Part shown: positions 16,736 through 24,524 of the stretch, in pieces
Layout of the letters: each line of letters opens with the position of its first letter
How positions within the stretch are numbered: position 1 is the stretch's first letter
Source of the DNA: Lachnotalea sp. AF33-28
Lineage (GTDB): Bacteria; Bacillota; Clostridia; Lachnospirales; Lachnospiraceae
DNA: 64,000 nucleotides
Assembly (NCBI RefSeq): GCF_003477885.1
Contig: NZ_QUEE01000019.1
Span: 67,072 to 131,071, forward strand
Reading direction: 5' to 3'
Position numbers and translations under genes: made by a program
The notes under the pieces: model-generated
Told to the model about the DNA's origin: nothing
What the model saw: the letters and a program-made list of their open reading frames with translations, nothing else
The model's database searches: none

Positions 16736-17713
16736 ATGGCAGTACCTCCGGTAAGCACACCGGTCTATGAGGGCATCGATGTCAGCCAGTGGCAGGGCAG
16801 CATCAATTTTTCCCAGGTCAGGGATTCCGGCATTGAGCTCGTATATATAAAATCCAGCGAGGGCTTTCGTTTCATTGAGCCTAATTTTGAAAGATATTAT
16901 GAAGACGCCAAAGCGGCAGGGCTTTCTGTCGGCTTCTACCACTATCTGACCGCCCGTTCGGCGGGGCAGGCCAGGCAGCAGGCACATTTCTTTATGTCCA
17001 CAATACAGGGAAAGGAAGCGGATCTGCGTCCGGCGCTGGATTTCGAACTGCTGGACGGCCTGTCCGACGAAGAAATCAGTGAAATATCTCGGGCCTTTCT
17101 TACAGAGCTTAGCGGCCGTTTGAAGGAAAACGGCGTCATCTATGGCAGTGTGTCCAAGCTTAAGAGGCTGGACCCCGCGCTTTCCGTCTATCCTGTATGG
17201 GTCGCACAGTATGGAGTGCCTTCTCCTGAAGATGCAGGCCCCTGGGAAGCCTGGACTGGCTGGCAGTACACGAACAGGGGACGGGTGAACGGCATACGGA
17301 CCAATGTGGACAGAAACCGTTTTACAAAGGAAATCTATCTGAATGAAATTACAGTGATGCCTGATCCGGGCAATCCACCGTTTCCAACCACGCAGATCCT
17401 CACCTATCGGATAAAGAAAGGGGATACCTTAAGCCGCATCGCCAGACTGTACCATATAACTGTAGCCGCTCTGGCCAGTTTCAATCAGATCAGCGACCCT
17501 GACCGAATCTATGCCGGAGAGACGCTGAAAATCCCGTTGGACAGCGCAGGCAGCGACGAAAGCGCCTACCGGTTCTATACGATCCAACGAGGCGATACCC
17601 TGTCCGCCATTGCCAAACGGTATAAGACCACAGTAAAGGAGCTGGCTGAATTAAACCGCATACCGGATCCGAACCGGATCTATCCCGGACAGATTCTTAA
17701 AATCGCAAGATAA
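16736..17713 (+). CDS. Endolysin-like GH25 lysozyme with two LysM domains
   Basis: Predicted muramidase of 325 residues. Residues 10-200 are a GH25 domain with GIDVSQWQG and the catalytic pair in LDFEL; residues about 222-266 and 280-324 are LysM repeats (YRIKKGDTLSRIARLYHIT and YTIQRGDTLSAIAKRYKTT) that bind peptidoglycan. There is no signal peptide or membrane segment, so it looks like a phage endolysin that would need a holin or lysis for release. No other phage genes are nearby. GGAG lies 8-9 bases ahead of the ATG. It stands alone on the plus strand between the two halves of the Bce module. Confidence 0.92.
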   Translation: MAVPPVSTPVYEGIDVSQWQGSINFSQVRDSGIELVYIKSSEGFRFIEPNFERYYEDAKAAGLSVGFYHYLTARSAGQARQQAHFFMSTIQGKEADLRPALDFELLDGLSDEEISEISRAFLTELSGRLKENGVIYGSVSKLKRLDPALSVYPVWVAQYGVPSPEDAGPWEAWTGWQYTNRGRVNGIRTNVDRNRFTKEIYLNEITVMPDPGNPPFPTTQILTYRIKKGDTLSRIARLYHITVAALASFNQISDPDRIYAGETLKIPLDSAGSDESAYRFYTIQRGDTLSAIAKRYKTTVKELAELNRIPDPNRIYPGQILKIAR

Positions 17714-17727
17714 GTAAATGCCATAAC

Positions 17728-17774
17728 GGGGAAATGCTGCAAACGTAAGAGTCCTGTTTGCAGCATCCCTTTTT
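17728..17774 (+). terminator. Terminator of the GH25-LysM gene
   Basis: ATGCTGCAAAC (17734-17744) pairs with GTTTGCAGCAT (17756-17766), extended by outer GGG/CCC pairs and followed by TTTTTG. It lies 15 bases behind the lysozyme stop. Confidence 0.85.
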
Positions 17775-17805
17775 GTCCTGTTAATAGCTGCTTTAATAGG
17801 CAGCT

Positions 17806-18804
17806 TTAAAAGATTTCAATCGGATCCCTGTTTAAGTCTATGCAAAAGCGGGTCCCTCTTCCGGGCTCCGACTCTACGGATACCGTATTGCCCAGCTTAT
17901 CCAGCACCTGCCTGCACAGATACAGACCTATACCGGTGGATTTTTTACCCGATCTCCCATTGTATCCGGTAAACCCTTTATCGAAGATCCGCGGAAGATC
18001 TTCGGAACGGATTCCGATACCGGTATCTTCGATGAAAAGCATCTTGGACTTTTCCATACAGTAAATATGGACGCCGCCTTCTTCCGTATATTTGAGCGCA
18101 TTGGATAAAATCTGTTCTATCGCAAAAACCAGCCACTTTTCATCGCTTAGCACCATGACCTCCAGCTGATCCAGCTTCACTTTCAGCTTCTTATGGATAA
18201 AGATCACGGAATACTTTTTTACCGCGCTGTGCACCGCATCCTTCAGCGAGCACTCCCTGATCTCAAGGTCGTTCGACATGGACTGGATGCGCAGATACTG
18301 CAGAGCCATGTCCACATATTCCTGCGTTTTAAACAGTTCCTGTTCCATGCTCCCCCTTACAGTAATGCCCACATCCGATTCTATCAGAAGCTTCATGGCG
18401 AACAGGGGCGTTTTTATCTGATGCGTCCACATCGTATAGTAATCCGTCTGATCGGTCCTGGCGCGGTCCGCCTGGGATATCAGGTCTTTGTTCCTCTCCA
18501 GAAGCCGTTCCAGCAAAAGCCTGTCATCGCGGCATTCCGCCGACGGCGCATCCGGCAGATCCGCGACGCTCCATTCCTGCATAGAAAGCAGCCTTTGCAC
18601 GCTCGCATGCCGCCTTAAATATTTCATATAATCCATGATCAGCACACAGATAGCGCACGCCGTCACAACCTCAGTTCCATAGATAAACGCCTCTGCCTCG
18701 GTATAATAAAGGAAATAAACGATTCCATAACAGAGAATGATAAAGAAAAAGCCGCAGATAATGCTTCCTCTGGATTTCAGATAATTTTGCAGTCCCATAT
18801 GCAC
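17806..18804 (-). CDS. BceS-like intramembrane-sensing histidine kinase
   Basis: Sensor kinase of 332 residues. Two membrane segments (about 15-35 and 40-60) with almost no extracellular loop mark it as an intramembrane-sensing kinase, the class that reads its stimulus from a Bce permease. The phosphorylated histidine is in MWTHQIKTPLFAMKLL near residue 170; ATP-binding boxes are ILSNALKYT, IEDTGIGI and STGIGLYLCRQV. The start is either the GTG at 18804 or the ATG at 18798; the GGGAG spacing suits both. It overlaps the response regulator stop, so the two are coupled. Confidence 0.92.
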   Translation of the reverse strand: MHMGLQNYLKSRGSIICGFFFIILCYGIVYFLYYTEAEAFIYGTEVVTACAICVLIMDYMKYLRRHASVQRLLSMQEWSVADLPDAPSAECRDDRLLLERLLERNKDLISQADRARTDQTDYYTMWTHQIKTPLFAMKLLIESDVGITVRGSMEQELFKTQEYVDMALQYLRIQSMSNDLEIRECSLKDAVHSAVKKYSVIFIHKKLKVKLDQLEVMVLSDEKWLVFAIEQILSNALKYTEEGGVHIYCMEKSKMLFIEDTGIGIRSEDLPRIFDKGFTGYNGRSGKKSTGIGLYLCRQVLDKLGNTVSVESEPGRGTRFCIDLNRDPIEIF

Positions 18805-19478
18805 TAATCTCCCATCAGGTATCCGATCCCTTTTTTGGTCTGTATCGCGTCCTTAAGCCCTGCCTCCTTAAGTTTCCTGCGCAGGCGGTTGATATTGACT
18901 GTCAGGGTATTGTCATCGATAAAGCATTCGTCGTTCCACAGCTTCTTCATAATCGCCTCTCTGGCAACCACGCTGCCTTTATGCTCAAGCAGTGTCTTCA
19001 GTATGCGGAACTCATTGCGCGTAAGCTCCAGCGTTTGATCCCCGAAGGTGAGCGTCGTATCTCCCAGATTCAAAATTGCGCCTCTGTATTCCATGATATT
19101 TACACTCCCCTGGAAGTCATATGCGCGTCTAAGCAGCGCCTGGATTTTTGCCACCAGCACATCGAGGTCAAAGGGTTTTGTGATGAAATCGTCACCGCCC
19201 ATATTCATGGCCATGATGATATTCATATTATCGCCGGCGGAGGAAACAAAGATCACCGGAACTTTGGAGATTTTACGTATCTCACCGCACCAGTGATAGC
19301 CGTTAAAGAAAGGCAGGGATATATCCATCAGGATGAGATGCGGTGAAACCTTCGCGAAACACGCCATCACATTCTGGAAGTCTTTCACGGCGCAGGCTTT
19401 CATCCCCCAGCTCTTAAGATGGGAAGAGAGCATCTCTGCAATGGTCGGATCGTCCTCAACAATCATGATTCGGTACAT
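18804..19478 (-). CDS. BceR-like OmpR-family response regulator
   Basis: Response regulator of 224 residues. The receiver domain has the acidic pocket (EDD at 8-10), phosphoacceptor Asp52 (LILMDISLPF) and the switch residues in VIFVSSA and FITKPFD. A winged-helix DNA-binding domain fills residues 125-223 (LTRNEFRILKTLLEHKGSVVARE and DDNTLTVNINRLRRKLKEAG). It forms one transcription unit with the sensor kinase and most likely controls the ABC genes at 13818-16554, whose upstream palindrome is a candidate target. Confidence 0.93.
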   Translation of the reverse strand: MYRIMIVEDDPTIAEMLSSHLKSWGMKACAVKDFQNVMACFAKVSPHLILMDISLPFFNGYHWCGEIRKISKVPVIFVSSAGDNMNIIMAMNMGGDDFITKPFDLDVLVAKIQALLRRAYDFQGSVNIMEYRGAILNLGDTTLTFGDQTLELTRNEFRILKTLLEHKGSVVAREAIMKKLWNDECFIDDNTLTVNINRLRRKLKEAGLKDAIQTKKGIGYLMGD

Positions 19479-19556
19479 ACATTTACCTCCCTAAAGCCGC
19501 CAGGAAATAAGAATCCTTTCATCAGAACAGGACATACTACCTGAAGGTGATTGAAT

Positions 19557-20393
19557 ATGAAATGGAAACGGATCTCACTTGTGATTCTCCTGTCGGTGTC
19601 CGTCCTGACAGCTCTGCTGTGGTTCTGCACGGTGAGCACGGAGCCTCTGGCCCGTCACCTGCCCGAATACGCGCGCACGGATCTTGATGATCTGCTGAAT
19701 AAACCCCGCTTTACAGAAGACGATTACCGCACACTTTTTCTTCAGACCGGCCTCGGACAGACCGCGCTTGATGAACTTCGCGCCGCCACTTCTGATTTTA
19801 AAGGAGAAGTGCTGGCTTATCAAGAACTATTTTTCTTGGATACGAAATGGAGCTGCAGCAGAATCAGCCCGATCACAATGGAAGAACGCATAGAAACGCC
19901 CGTCCGGCTGGCGCCGCTGCATGACGGAGATATCCTCATCACCTGCTGCAGCCACACCTTCGGCTGGAGAAACGGGCATGCGGCCCTGGTGACGGATGCG
20001 GATGCCGGCCTGGTACTGGAGGCCGGGGCGCTCGGTAAGCCCGCCCGCGAAAAATCTCTGGAGGGCTGGCTGACCTACCCCTCCTTTATTGTTTTAAGGG
20101 TGAGGAAAATTACAGATGAACAGGCGGAAGCTGTGGTGCGGTATGCCAAAGAATGTCTTACCGGCATCCCCTATGATTTGACCGTCGGTATTTTAAAACC
20201 TAAATTCTATGCGGGTAAAAAAGTGGCCGGAACCTACTGTTCCCATCTGGTCTGGCAGGCCTATATGCAGTCGGATATCGATCTGGACGGAGACGGCGGT
20301 GTCCTGGTCACTCCTGCAGACCTGGCGGACAGCCCGCTGCTGGAAACGGTGCAGCTTTACGGCGTGGATGCGCGCAGATATGCCCCACGGTAA
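19557..20393 (+). CDS. YiiX-like permuted papain-fold protein, membrane-anchored
   Basis: Protein of 278 residues from the ATG at 19557; GAAGGTG lies about 8 bases upstream, favouring it over a TTG at 19551. The N-terminus has one hydrophobic segment (ISLVILLSVSVLTALLWFC), so the rest is probably outside the cell. In the C-terminal half the order of catalytic residues is permuted relative to NlpC/P60: histidine first (GHAALVTDADAGLVLEAG) and cysteine later (GTYCSHLVWQAY), as in YiiX/DUF830 proteins. Family members cleave or modify peptidoglycan peptides or lipid amides; the substrate here is not known. It starts divergently from the response regulator gene. Confidence 0.8.
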   Translation: MKWKRISLVILLSVSVLTALLWFCTVSTEPLARHLPEYARTDLDDLLNKPRFTEDDYRTLFLQTGLGQTALDELRAATSDFKGEVLAYQELFFLDTKWSCSRISPITMEERIETPVRLAPLHDGDILITCCSHTFGWRNGHAALVTDADAGLVLEAGALGKPAREKSLEGWLTYPSFIVLRVRKITDEQAEAVVRYAKECLTGIPYDLTVGILKPKFYAGKKVAGTYCSHLVWQAYMQSDIDLDGDGGVLVTPADLADSPLLETVQLYGVDARRYAPR

Positions 20394-20411
20394 CAGGTTC
20401 CATATAAAATC

Positions 20412-20471
20412 AAAAAGCCTTCCAAAGAAACGGCTTATCCCACTGCCGCCGCTCCTTTTAAGAAGGCTTTT
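20412..20471. terminator. Bidirectional terminator between converging genes
   Basis: AAAAAGCCTTC (20412-20422) pairs with GAAGGCTTTT ending at 20471, with A and T tracts on both sides. It lies between the YiiX-like gene (+) and the second GH25 gene (-). Confidence 0.75.
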
Positions 20472-20480
20472 AACCGTTTT

Positions 20481-21392
20481 TTATTTGCCGTACTTCTTAA
20501 AACACAGATTCAGATCCACTTCACCTTCAATGCCGTCCACCGTGCCTTTATTAGTGTACTGCCACATCGCGAATTCATAAGGGAAATCAAAGACGTCATT
20601 GTAATCCACATACCAGAGATCGTAGTCCGACAGTTCTGCCATATCATATTTAAGCACTGCACATTTCTTATTGGCATAGTACATCGGCTGATATCCGGCA
20701 TCCTTAATCTTTTTGCAGAAGGCTGCGCAGGCTTCTGTCATTGTCCGTGTGCTAAGCTCATTGGTCCTGGAGTTGTCCTGGCGGATCACTTCCAGATCAA
20801 ACACTACCGGATACGTGATCTCATAATCCTTCAGGACATCGATCACATATTCGGCCTCTTCTTTCGCTTCTTGAGGGCTGGTCGCCTGTGAGAAGAAATA
20901 TACCCCCACATCCAGTCCGGCTTCCAGAGCATTCTTTATATTATATTCAAAATCCTCATCCATCACGATGGCCCCGGTACCGTATCCCCTAAGGCCCAGC
21001 CGGATCATTGCGAAGTCGATGCCGTCCGCCTTCACCTTCTGCCAGTCAATCTCTTTCTGGAAATAGGACACATCCACGCCGACCGTGCTGACCACCACGC
21101 CGTTTTCATTATAGGTTTTAAGCCCTCTCCTGGTATCGATCTGATCCGGATTATAGGAATTCTTAGCCAGCTCCTCCCGGACAGGCACCCAGATCTCCCC
21201 CAGGCTGCTGTCCCTCATGGTGATGACCTTAGCCGTATTCACAGAGGACGGAACGTCCGCATCCGCAGGCTTTTCCTTTTTATTAAGCATCACGGCGATC
21301 ACAATCACCGCTGCGATGACTGCCACAGCCAGCACCGCCGACAAAATAAAGATCCATTTCTTTTTATTGCGTTCCCTCTGTCCCCAGCTCAT
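20481..21392 (-). CDS. Membrane-anchored GH25 lysozyme family protein
   Basis: Protein of 303 residues. A short charged cytoplasmic start (GQRERNKKKW) precedes a single membrane segment (about 14-34), a linker of about 60 residues, and a GH25 domain from about residue 100 to the end. The active-site strands are GVDVSYFQKEIDWQ and VVFDLEVIR, where the usual DxE is present as DLE. The final WQYTNKGTVDGIEGEVDLN is typical of the family. It should act on peptidoglycan at the outer face of the membrane. It differs from the neighbouring GH25-LysM enzyme by having an export anchor and no LysM. Confidence 0.92.
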   Translation of the reverse strand: MSWGQRERNKKKWIFILSAVLAVAVIAAVIVIAVMLNKKEKPADADVPSSVNTAKVITMRDSSLGEIWVPVREELAKNSYNPDQIDTRRGLKTYNENGVVVSTVGVDVSYFQKEIDWQKVKADGIDFAMIRLGLRGYGTGAIVMDEDFEYNIKNALEAGLDVGVYFFSQATSPQEAKEEAEYVIDVLKDYEITYPVVFDLEVIRQDNSRTNELSTRTMTEACAAFCKKIKDAGYQPMYYANKKCAVLKYDMAELSDYDLWYVDYNDVFDFPYEFAMWQYTNKGTVDGIEGEVDLNLCFKKYGK

Positions 21393-21509
21393 CCTGTTAT
21401 CCTCCGTATTCCATCTGTTTTGTGCCCCGCAGATTACCTGACAGCCACATCGTATGAATCAAACATACCTGCGCGCAGGCGGCGGGCAGAAAACTTTCTC
21501 GATAGTATA

Positions 21510-21538
21510 AATATACTGTAAAATTACGGAGAATACAA
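21510..21538 (-). promoter_or_regulatory. Promoter of the membrane-anchored GH25 gene
   Basis: On the minus strand TTGTAT (21538-21533) and TATATT (21515-21510) are 17 bases apart, about 115 bases ahead of the start codon at 21392. Confidence 0.45.
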
Positions 21539-21547
21539 GCACAATTA

Positions 21548-22384
21548 TTACCTCTGCCGCTTCCTCGTAAGGAGCTCCAGCTTCTCCTCAAAGCATACGC
21601 CGTCGGTTAGCGGTATCTTAAGTTCATCCGACCGCAGGATACATGCCTTAACGAAATCGGACGCCTGGCGGACCGACTGTTCAAACGGAATCTCCTTTAC
21701 CGCATTGGCCGCAATGATGCTGGCAAAAACATCCCCGGTGCCGCAGCGGCTTCTTCCCGCCTTATGAGTGCGCAGAAGGCGCGGGATGCTGCCGGGTTCA
21801 TAGACAAGGTTGCCGATGTACTCTCCGCTTCCGATCCCGGTGATCACAACTTTCTTTGACTGCCCCGCGGACAGGCGTTTGGCAAGGTCAACAAGCTCTG
21901 CCTTCTTCCATCCAGACGCCCGGTAAGGGGTATCCGAAAGGATACAGGCTTCCGTCAGATTCGGTGTCAGTATATCCGCGTACTCCACCAGCTTCTTCAT
22001 CTCCCGGCACATCTGTTTCGTATAGGTCGCATAGGTCCGCCCGTCATCCCCCATCACCGGATCTATGATCACCTTACAGCCCTCCGAACCGAATTCTTCA
22101 ATGAACTCCTTTACGATCGCGATCTGCTTCTTTGACCCTAAAAATCCGGTATAAATCCCGTCAAAGCTAAGGCCCAGCCGTTTCCAGTGAGAGATGTACT
22201 CCGGCATCTTCTTCGTATAGTCTTCGAAAAAATAGTGGGGATACGCTGTATGGTTGGAAAATATTGAGGTCGGCACCGGGCAGCACTGCACGCCCAGCGC
22301 TGATACGATCGGAATCGCAACGGTGAGGGAACACCGCCCAAACCCGGACAAATCCTGTATAACGGCAATTTTCTTCTGCGGCAT
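21548..22384 (-). CDS. Pyridoxamine/pyridoxal kinase (PdxY-like)
   Basis: Ribokinase-fold kinase of 278 residues that phosphorylates vitamin B6 vitamers in the salvage pathway to pyridoxal phosphate. Recognisable blocks are IQDLSGFGRCSLTVAIPIVSALGVQ at the start, PTSIFSNHTAYP for substrate binding, VIIDPVMGDDGR, LTPNLTEACIL, and GRSRCGTGDVFASII with the catalytic aspartate. The usual length matches. The gene follows the ECF S component by 24 bases, behind one shared promoter, so uptake and trapping of the same vitamin is likely. Confidence 0.9.
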   Translation of the reverse strand: MPQKKIAVIQDLSGFGRCSLTVAIPIVSALGVQCCPVPTSIFSNHTAYPHYFFEDYTKKMPEYISHWKRLGLSFDGIYTGFLGSKKQIAIVKEFIEEFGSEGCKVIIDPVMGDDGRTYATYTKQMCREMKKLVEYADILTPNLTEACILSDTPYRASGWKKAELVDLAKRLSAGQSKKVVITGIGSGEYIGNLVYEPGSIPRLLRTHKAGRSRCGTGDVFASIIAANAVKEIPFEQSVRQASDFVKACILRSDELKIPLTDGVCFEEKLELLTRKRQR

Positions 22385-22408
22385 GCGCTTACACCCTCCT
22401 AAGTTCTC

Positions 22409-23026
22409 TCACTGTCCGGCCTTTTTTGTTGAAGGCAGAAATCTGGCCATGAGGCCGCTCTTTTTTAACGCGGGTCTTAATACCATGTAGAGCGCGGTTA
22501 CAACAACCGTGCATACCGCCGCATTGATCGCGGTCACGCCGGCTGCCCATGTGGAAACGATTTTCGCCACATCCGTCTGTACGCCCAGGATAAAAGTCTT
22601 ATAGAAATATCCGAAGACCGGATCAAAGATCACGTTAAATCCCAGGCTGCCCAGGCAGGCCATCAGCGTCCAGAAAAAAACATGCTTTGTATCGCTGCTC
22701 TCATTGATCCGTCCGATTTTATGAGCGATCAGCCCCGCGATGAGCCCGATACACATTTTTAGTATAAAAGTCTTCGGCGCACTGGTCACATAGGCTGGAT
22801 TCAGCAGATCCGCCAGCGTCATGCCGATGGAACCGGCCAGCCCGCCGTATAACCCGCCCATAAGAAGCGCTGCCAGCACGCAGAAAGCATTGCCGACATG
22901 AAGCGCAACCTGATCGCCTCCGGGCAGCGGTATCGGGATCTGCAGATAGCTGAAAGCGATAAAGCACAAAGCCGCCATCAGAGCGGTAACCGCGATTTTC
23001 ATAATCTTGTTGTCTGTCTTTTCCAT
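22409..23026 (-). CDS. ECF transporter S component, predicted vitamin B6 specific (PdxU-like)
   Basis: Integral membrane substrate-binding subunit of an energy-coupling factor transporter, 205 residues with about six hydrophobic helices. Helix 1 carries the alanine-rich KIAVTALMAALCFIAFSYLQIPIP segment by which S components dock to EcfT. LPGGDQVALHVGNAFCVLAALLMGG is the conserved loop-helix of the ECF S family. The shared EcfA/A'/T module is not in the window. The vitamin B6 call rests on the adjacent pyridoxamine kinase gene, not on the protein itself; thiamine is an alternative because thiN lies next, though that gene belongs to another operon. Confidence 0.8.
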   Translation of the reverse strand: MEKTDNKIMKIAVTALMAALCFIAFSYLQIPIPLPGGDQVALHVGNAFCVLAALLMGGLYGGLAGSIGMTLADLLNPAYVTSAPKTFILKMCIGLIAGLIAHKIGRINESSDTKHVFFWTLMACLGSLGFNVIFDPVFGYFYKTFILGVQTDVAKIVSTWAAGVTAINAAVCTVVVTALYMVLRPALKKSGLMARFLPSTKKAGQ

Positions 23027-23079
23027 AATAGTCCATCTCCTCTGATATACGATCGCGCTGTAAATCAGCCCGTGTGACT

Positions 23080-23143
23080 ATCATAGCATCGTACTGGACT
23101 CGTAAAAATATCCAGTACATATTTTTTTGACCATACCACTTTT
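23080..23143 (-). promoter_or_regulatory. Promoter with inverted repeat ahead of the vitamin B6 genes
   Basis: GTACTGGA (23091-23098) and TCCAGTAC (23111-23118) form a perfect 8-bp inverted repeat with a 12-base spacer. It spans the predicted -35 region; the -10 box TATGAT is at 23085-23080 on the minus strand. AAAGTGGTATGG lies further upstream (23142-23131) and resembles the AAAGTGGW motif I recall for PdxR of the MocR family. No pdxR gene is in the window. Confidence 0.5.
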
Positions 23144-23159
23144 CACGAAGCCCGGACGG

Positions 23160-23816
23160 TCATTCCCGGTCCCGCGATTCAATACAGATCAGGATCCCAT
23201 CCGTAAAGCATACCTCGCCGGTATCCTCTGCCAGCTCATTGCTGATGCCCAGGCTGTTTCCTATGGTCAGGCAGTAATTGTGCAGCGGGTACTTAAAGCC
23301 CTTTAAGGTTACATTCTCAACCTTTTCCGTCAGGGGAATCAGGGAGATATAGGTGCCGAAACAGTCTTTCCTGCGAAACCTCATACCGTGGTCAAGCAGC
23401 CTGATCCGGTTGCAGGCATCCGCCATGAAGCATGGGATTCCTGCCTGAAGCGGCTTCATCATGACCTGGAGATTGGCAAGCGTATGATCCATCCGGCCGC
23501 CCGTTCCCCCCAGAATCACAATCTCCTCCGCGCCCTGCTCGATCGCAAGCTCCATGGCAAGCTCAGTATCCGTAGCATCCTTTTCCGGGCAATGTGTATA
23601 AAATAATATGTTCTCATCCTTCCGATACCGCGCAAGCAGTTCCGGTTTCACCGTATCAAAGTCACCCACCACATGGCTCGGAATGAAATGAAGGCGGTCT
23701 GCACTCTTCAGACCGCCATCCACAGCAATCACCAGATCAAAGGGCTCCTGTTGAATGGGCAGCAGATAACCGCCCAAAGCGATCTGCCCGCCCGCTATAA
23801 TCAGACATCGTTTCAT
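23160..23816 (-). CDS. thiN: Thiamine diphosphokinase
   Basis: Enzyme of 218 residues that transfers a pyrophosphate from ATP to thiamine, giving the cofactor thiamine diphosphate. Family features are IAVDGGLKSADRL, VVGDFDTV with the metal-binding acids, EKDATDTELAMELA, the glycine-rich ILGGTGGRMDHTLANL, and a C-terminal beta domain ending with ISNEL and GILICIESRD. It closes the stp-prkC-rsgA-rpe-thiN cluster found across Clostridia, 12 bases behind rpe. Confidence 0.93.
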   Translation of the reverse strand: MKRCLIIAGGQIALGGYLLPIQQEPFDLVIAVDGGLKSADRLHFIPSHVVGDFDTVKPELLARYRKDENILFYTHCPEKDATDTELAMELAIEQGAEEIVILGGTGGRMDHTLANLQVMMKPLQAGIPCFMADACNRIRLLDHGMRFRRKDCFGTYISLIPLTEKVENVTLKGFKYPLHNYCLTIGNSLGISNELAEDTGEVCFTDGILICIESRDRE

Positions 23817-23828
23817 GCCGCCACCTTC

Positions 23829-24500
23829 TCACCTGCCGCCGTCTTCAAAACTTTTGAAAACTTTCAGAAATCTTCCTACCTTCTCCGGCACATCCGTGCC
23901 GAACACGGCAGAACCTGCCACAATGATATTCGCGCCGGCTTCAAGCACCACCGATACATTGTCCTGGTAGATACCGCCGTCCACTTCGATATCCGTCTGC
24001 AGGCCTCTTTCTGCAATCATCTTTTTCAGCGCGCGTATTTTGTCCGTCATATACGGGATATACTTTTGTCCGCCGTATCCGGGATTCACGGTCATCAAAA
24101 GCACCATGTCCAGCTGCGGCAGCACATATTCCAGCACATTCAGCGGCGTGGCAGGATTTAATGCCACTCCCGCCTTCTTATTGCAGCTTTTGATCAGCTG
24201 TACCGTCCGGTCCAGATGCGTGCAGGCTTCCGCATGCACCGTGATCAGATCGGCGCCGGCTAAGGAAAACTCCTCTATCAGATGATCCGGCTGTTCCGCC
24301 ATTATATGCACATCAAAAAACAGGCCGGATAACGGACGGATAGCCCGTATCACCGGAGATCCATAGGAGATGCTCGGCACAAAGCGGCCGTCCATCACAT
24401 CGATATGCAGCCAGCCGCAGCCGGCTTCCTCCACGCTTTTAACCTCTTCCCCCAGCCTCGCAAAGTCTGCGGCCAGTATGGATGGTGCCAATTGGAACAT
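23829..24500 (-). CDS. rpe: Ribulose-phosphate 3-epimerase
   Basis: TIM-barrel enzyme of 223 residues that interconverts ribulose 5-phosphate and xylulose 5-phosphate in the pentose phosphate pathway. Motifs are complete: LAPSILAADFARLGEEV, the metal-binding WLHIDVMDGRFVPSISYG, VHIMAEQPDHLI, TVHAEAC, LMTVNPGYGGQKY and VDGGIYQDN, then the phosphate-binding AGSAVFG. It lies between rsgA and thiN in the usual order and direction. Confidence 0.97.
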   Translation of the reverse strand: MFQLAPSILAADFARLGEEVKSVEEAGCGWLHIDVMDGRFVPSISYGSPVIRAIRPLSGLFFDVHIMAEQPDHLIEEFSLAGADLITVHAEACTHLDRTVQLIKSCNKKAGVALNPATPLNVLEYVLPQLDMVLLMTVNPGYGGQKYIPYMTDKIRALKKMIAERGLQTDIEVDGGIYQDNVSVVLEAGANIIVAGSAVFGTDVPEKVGRFLKVFKSFEDGGR

Positions 24501-24524
24501 AGGATTACCTCATTTCTCTTATAG

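Noticed and set aside
16532..16987. Minus-strand open frame overlapping the lysozyme start and the ATPase leader
   Set aside because: It overlaps the promoter region and two well-supported genes on both sides; no ribosome site and no family.
16736..17713. Prophage remnant suggested by the endolysin-like lysozyme
   Set aside because: No holin, tail, integrase or other phage gene lies nearby, and the gene has its own promoter and terminator.
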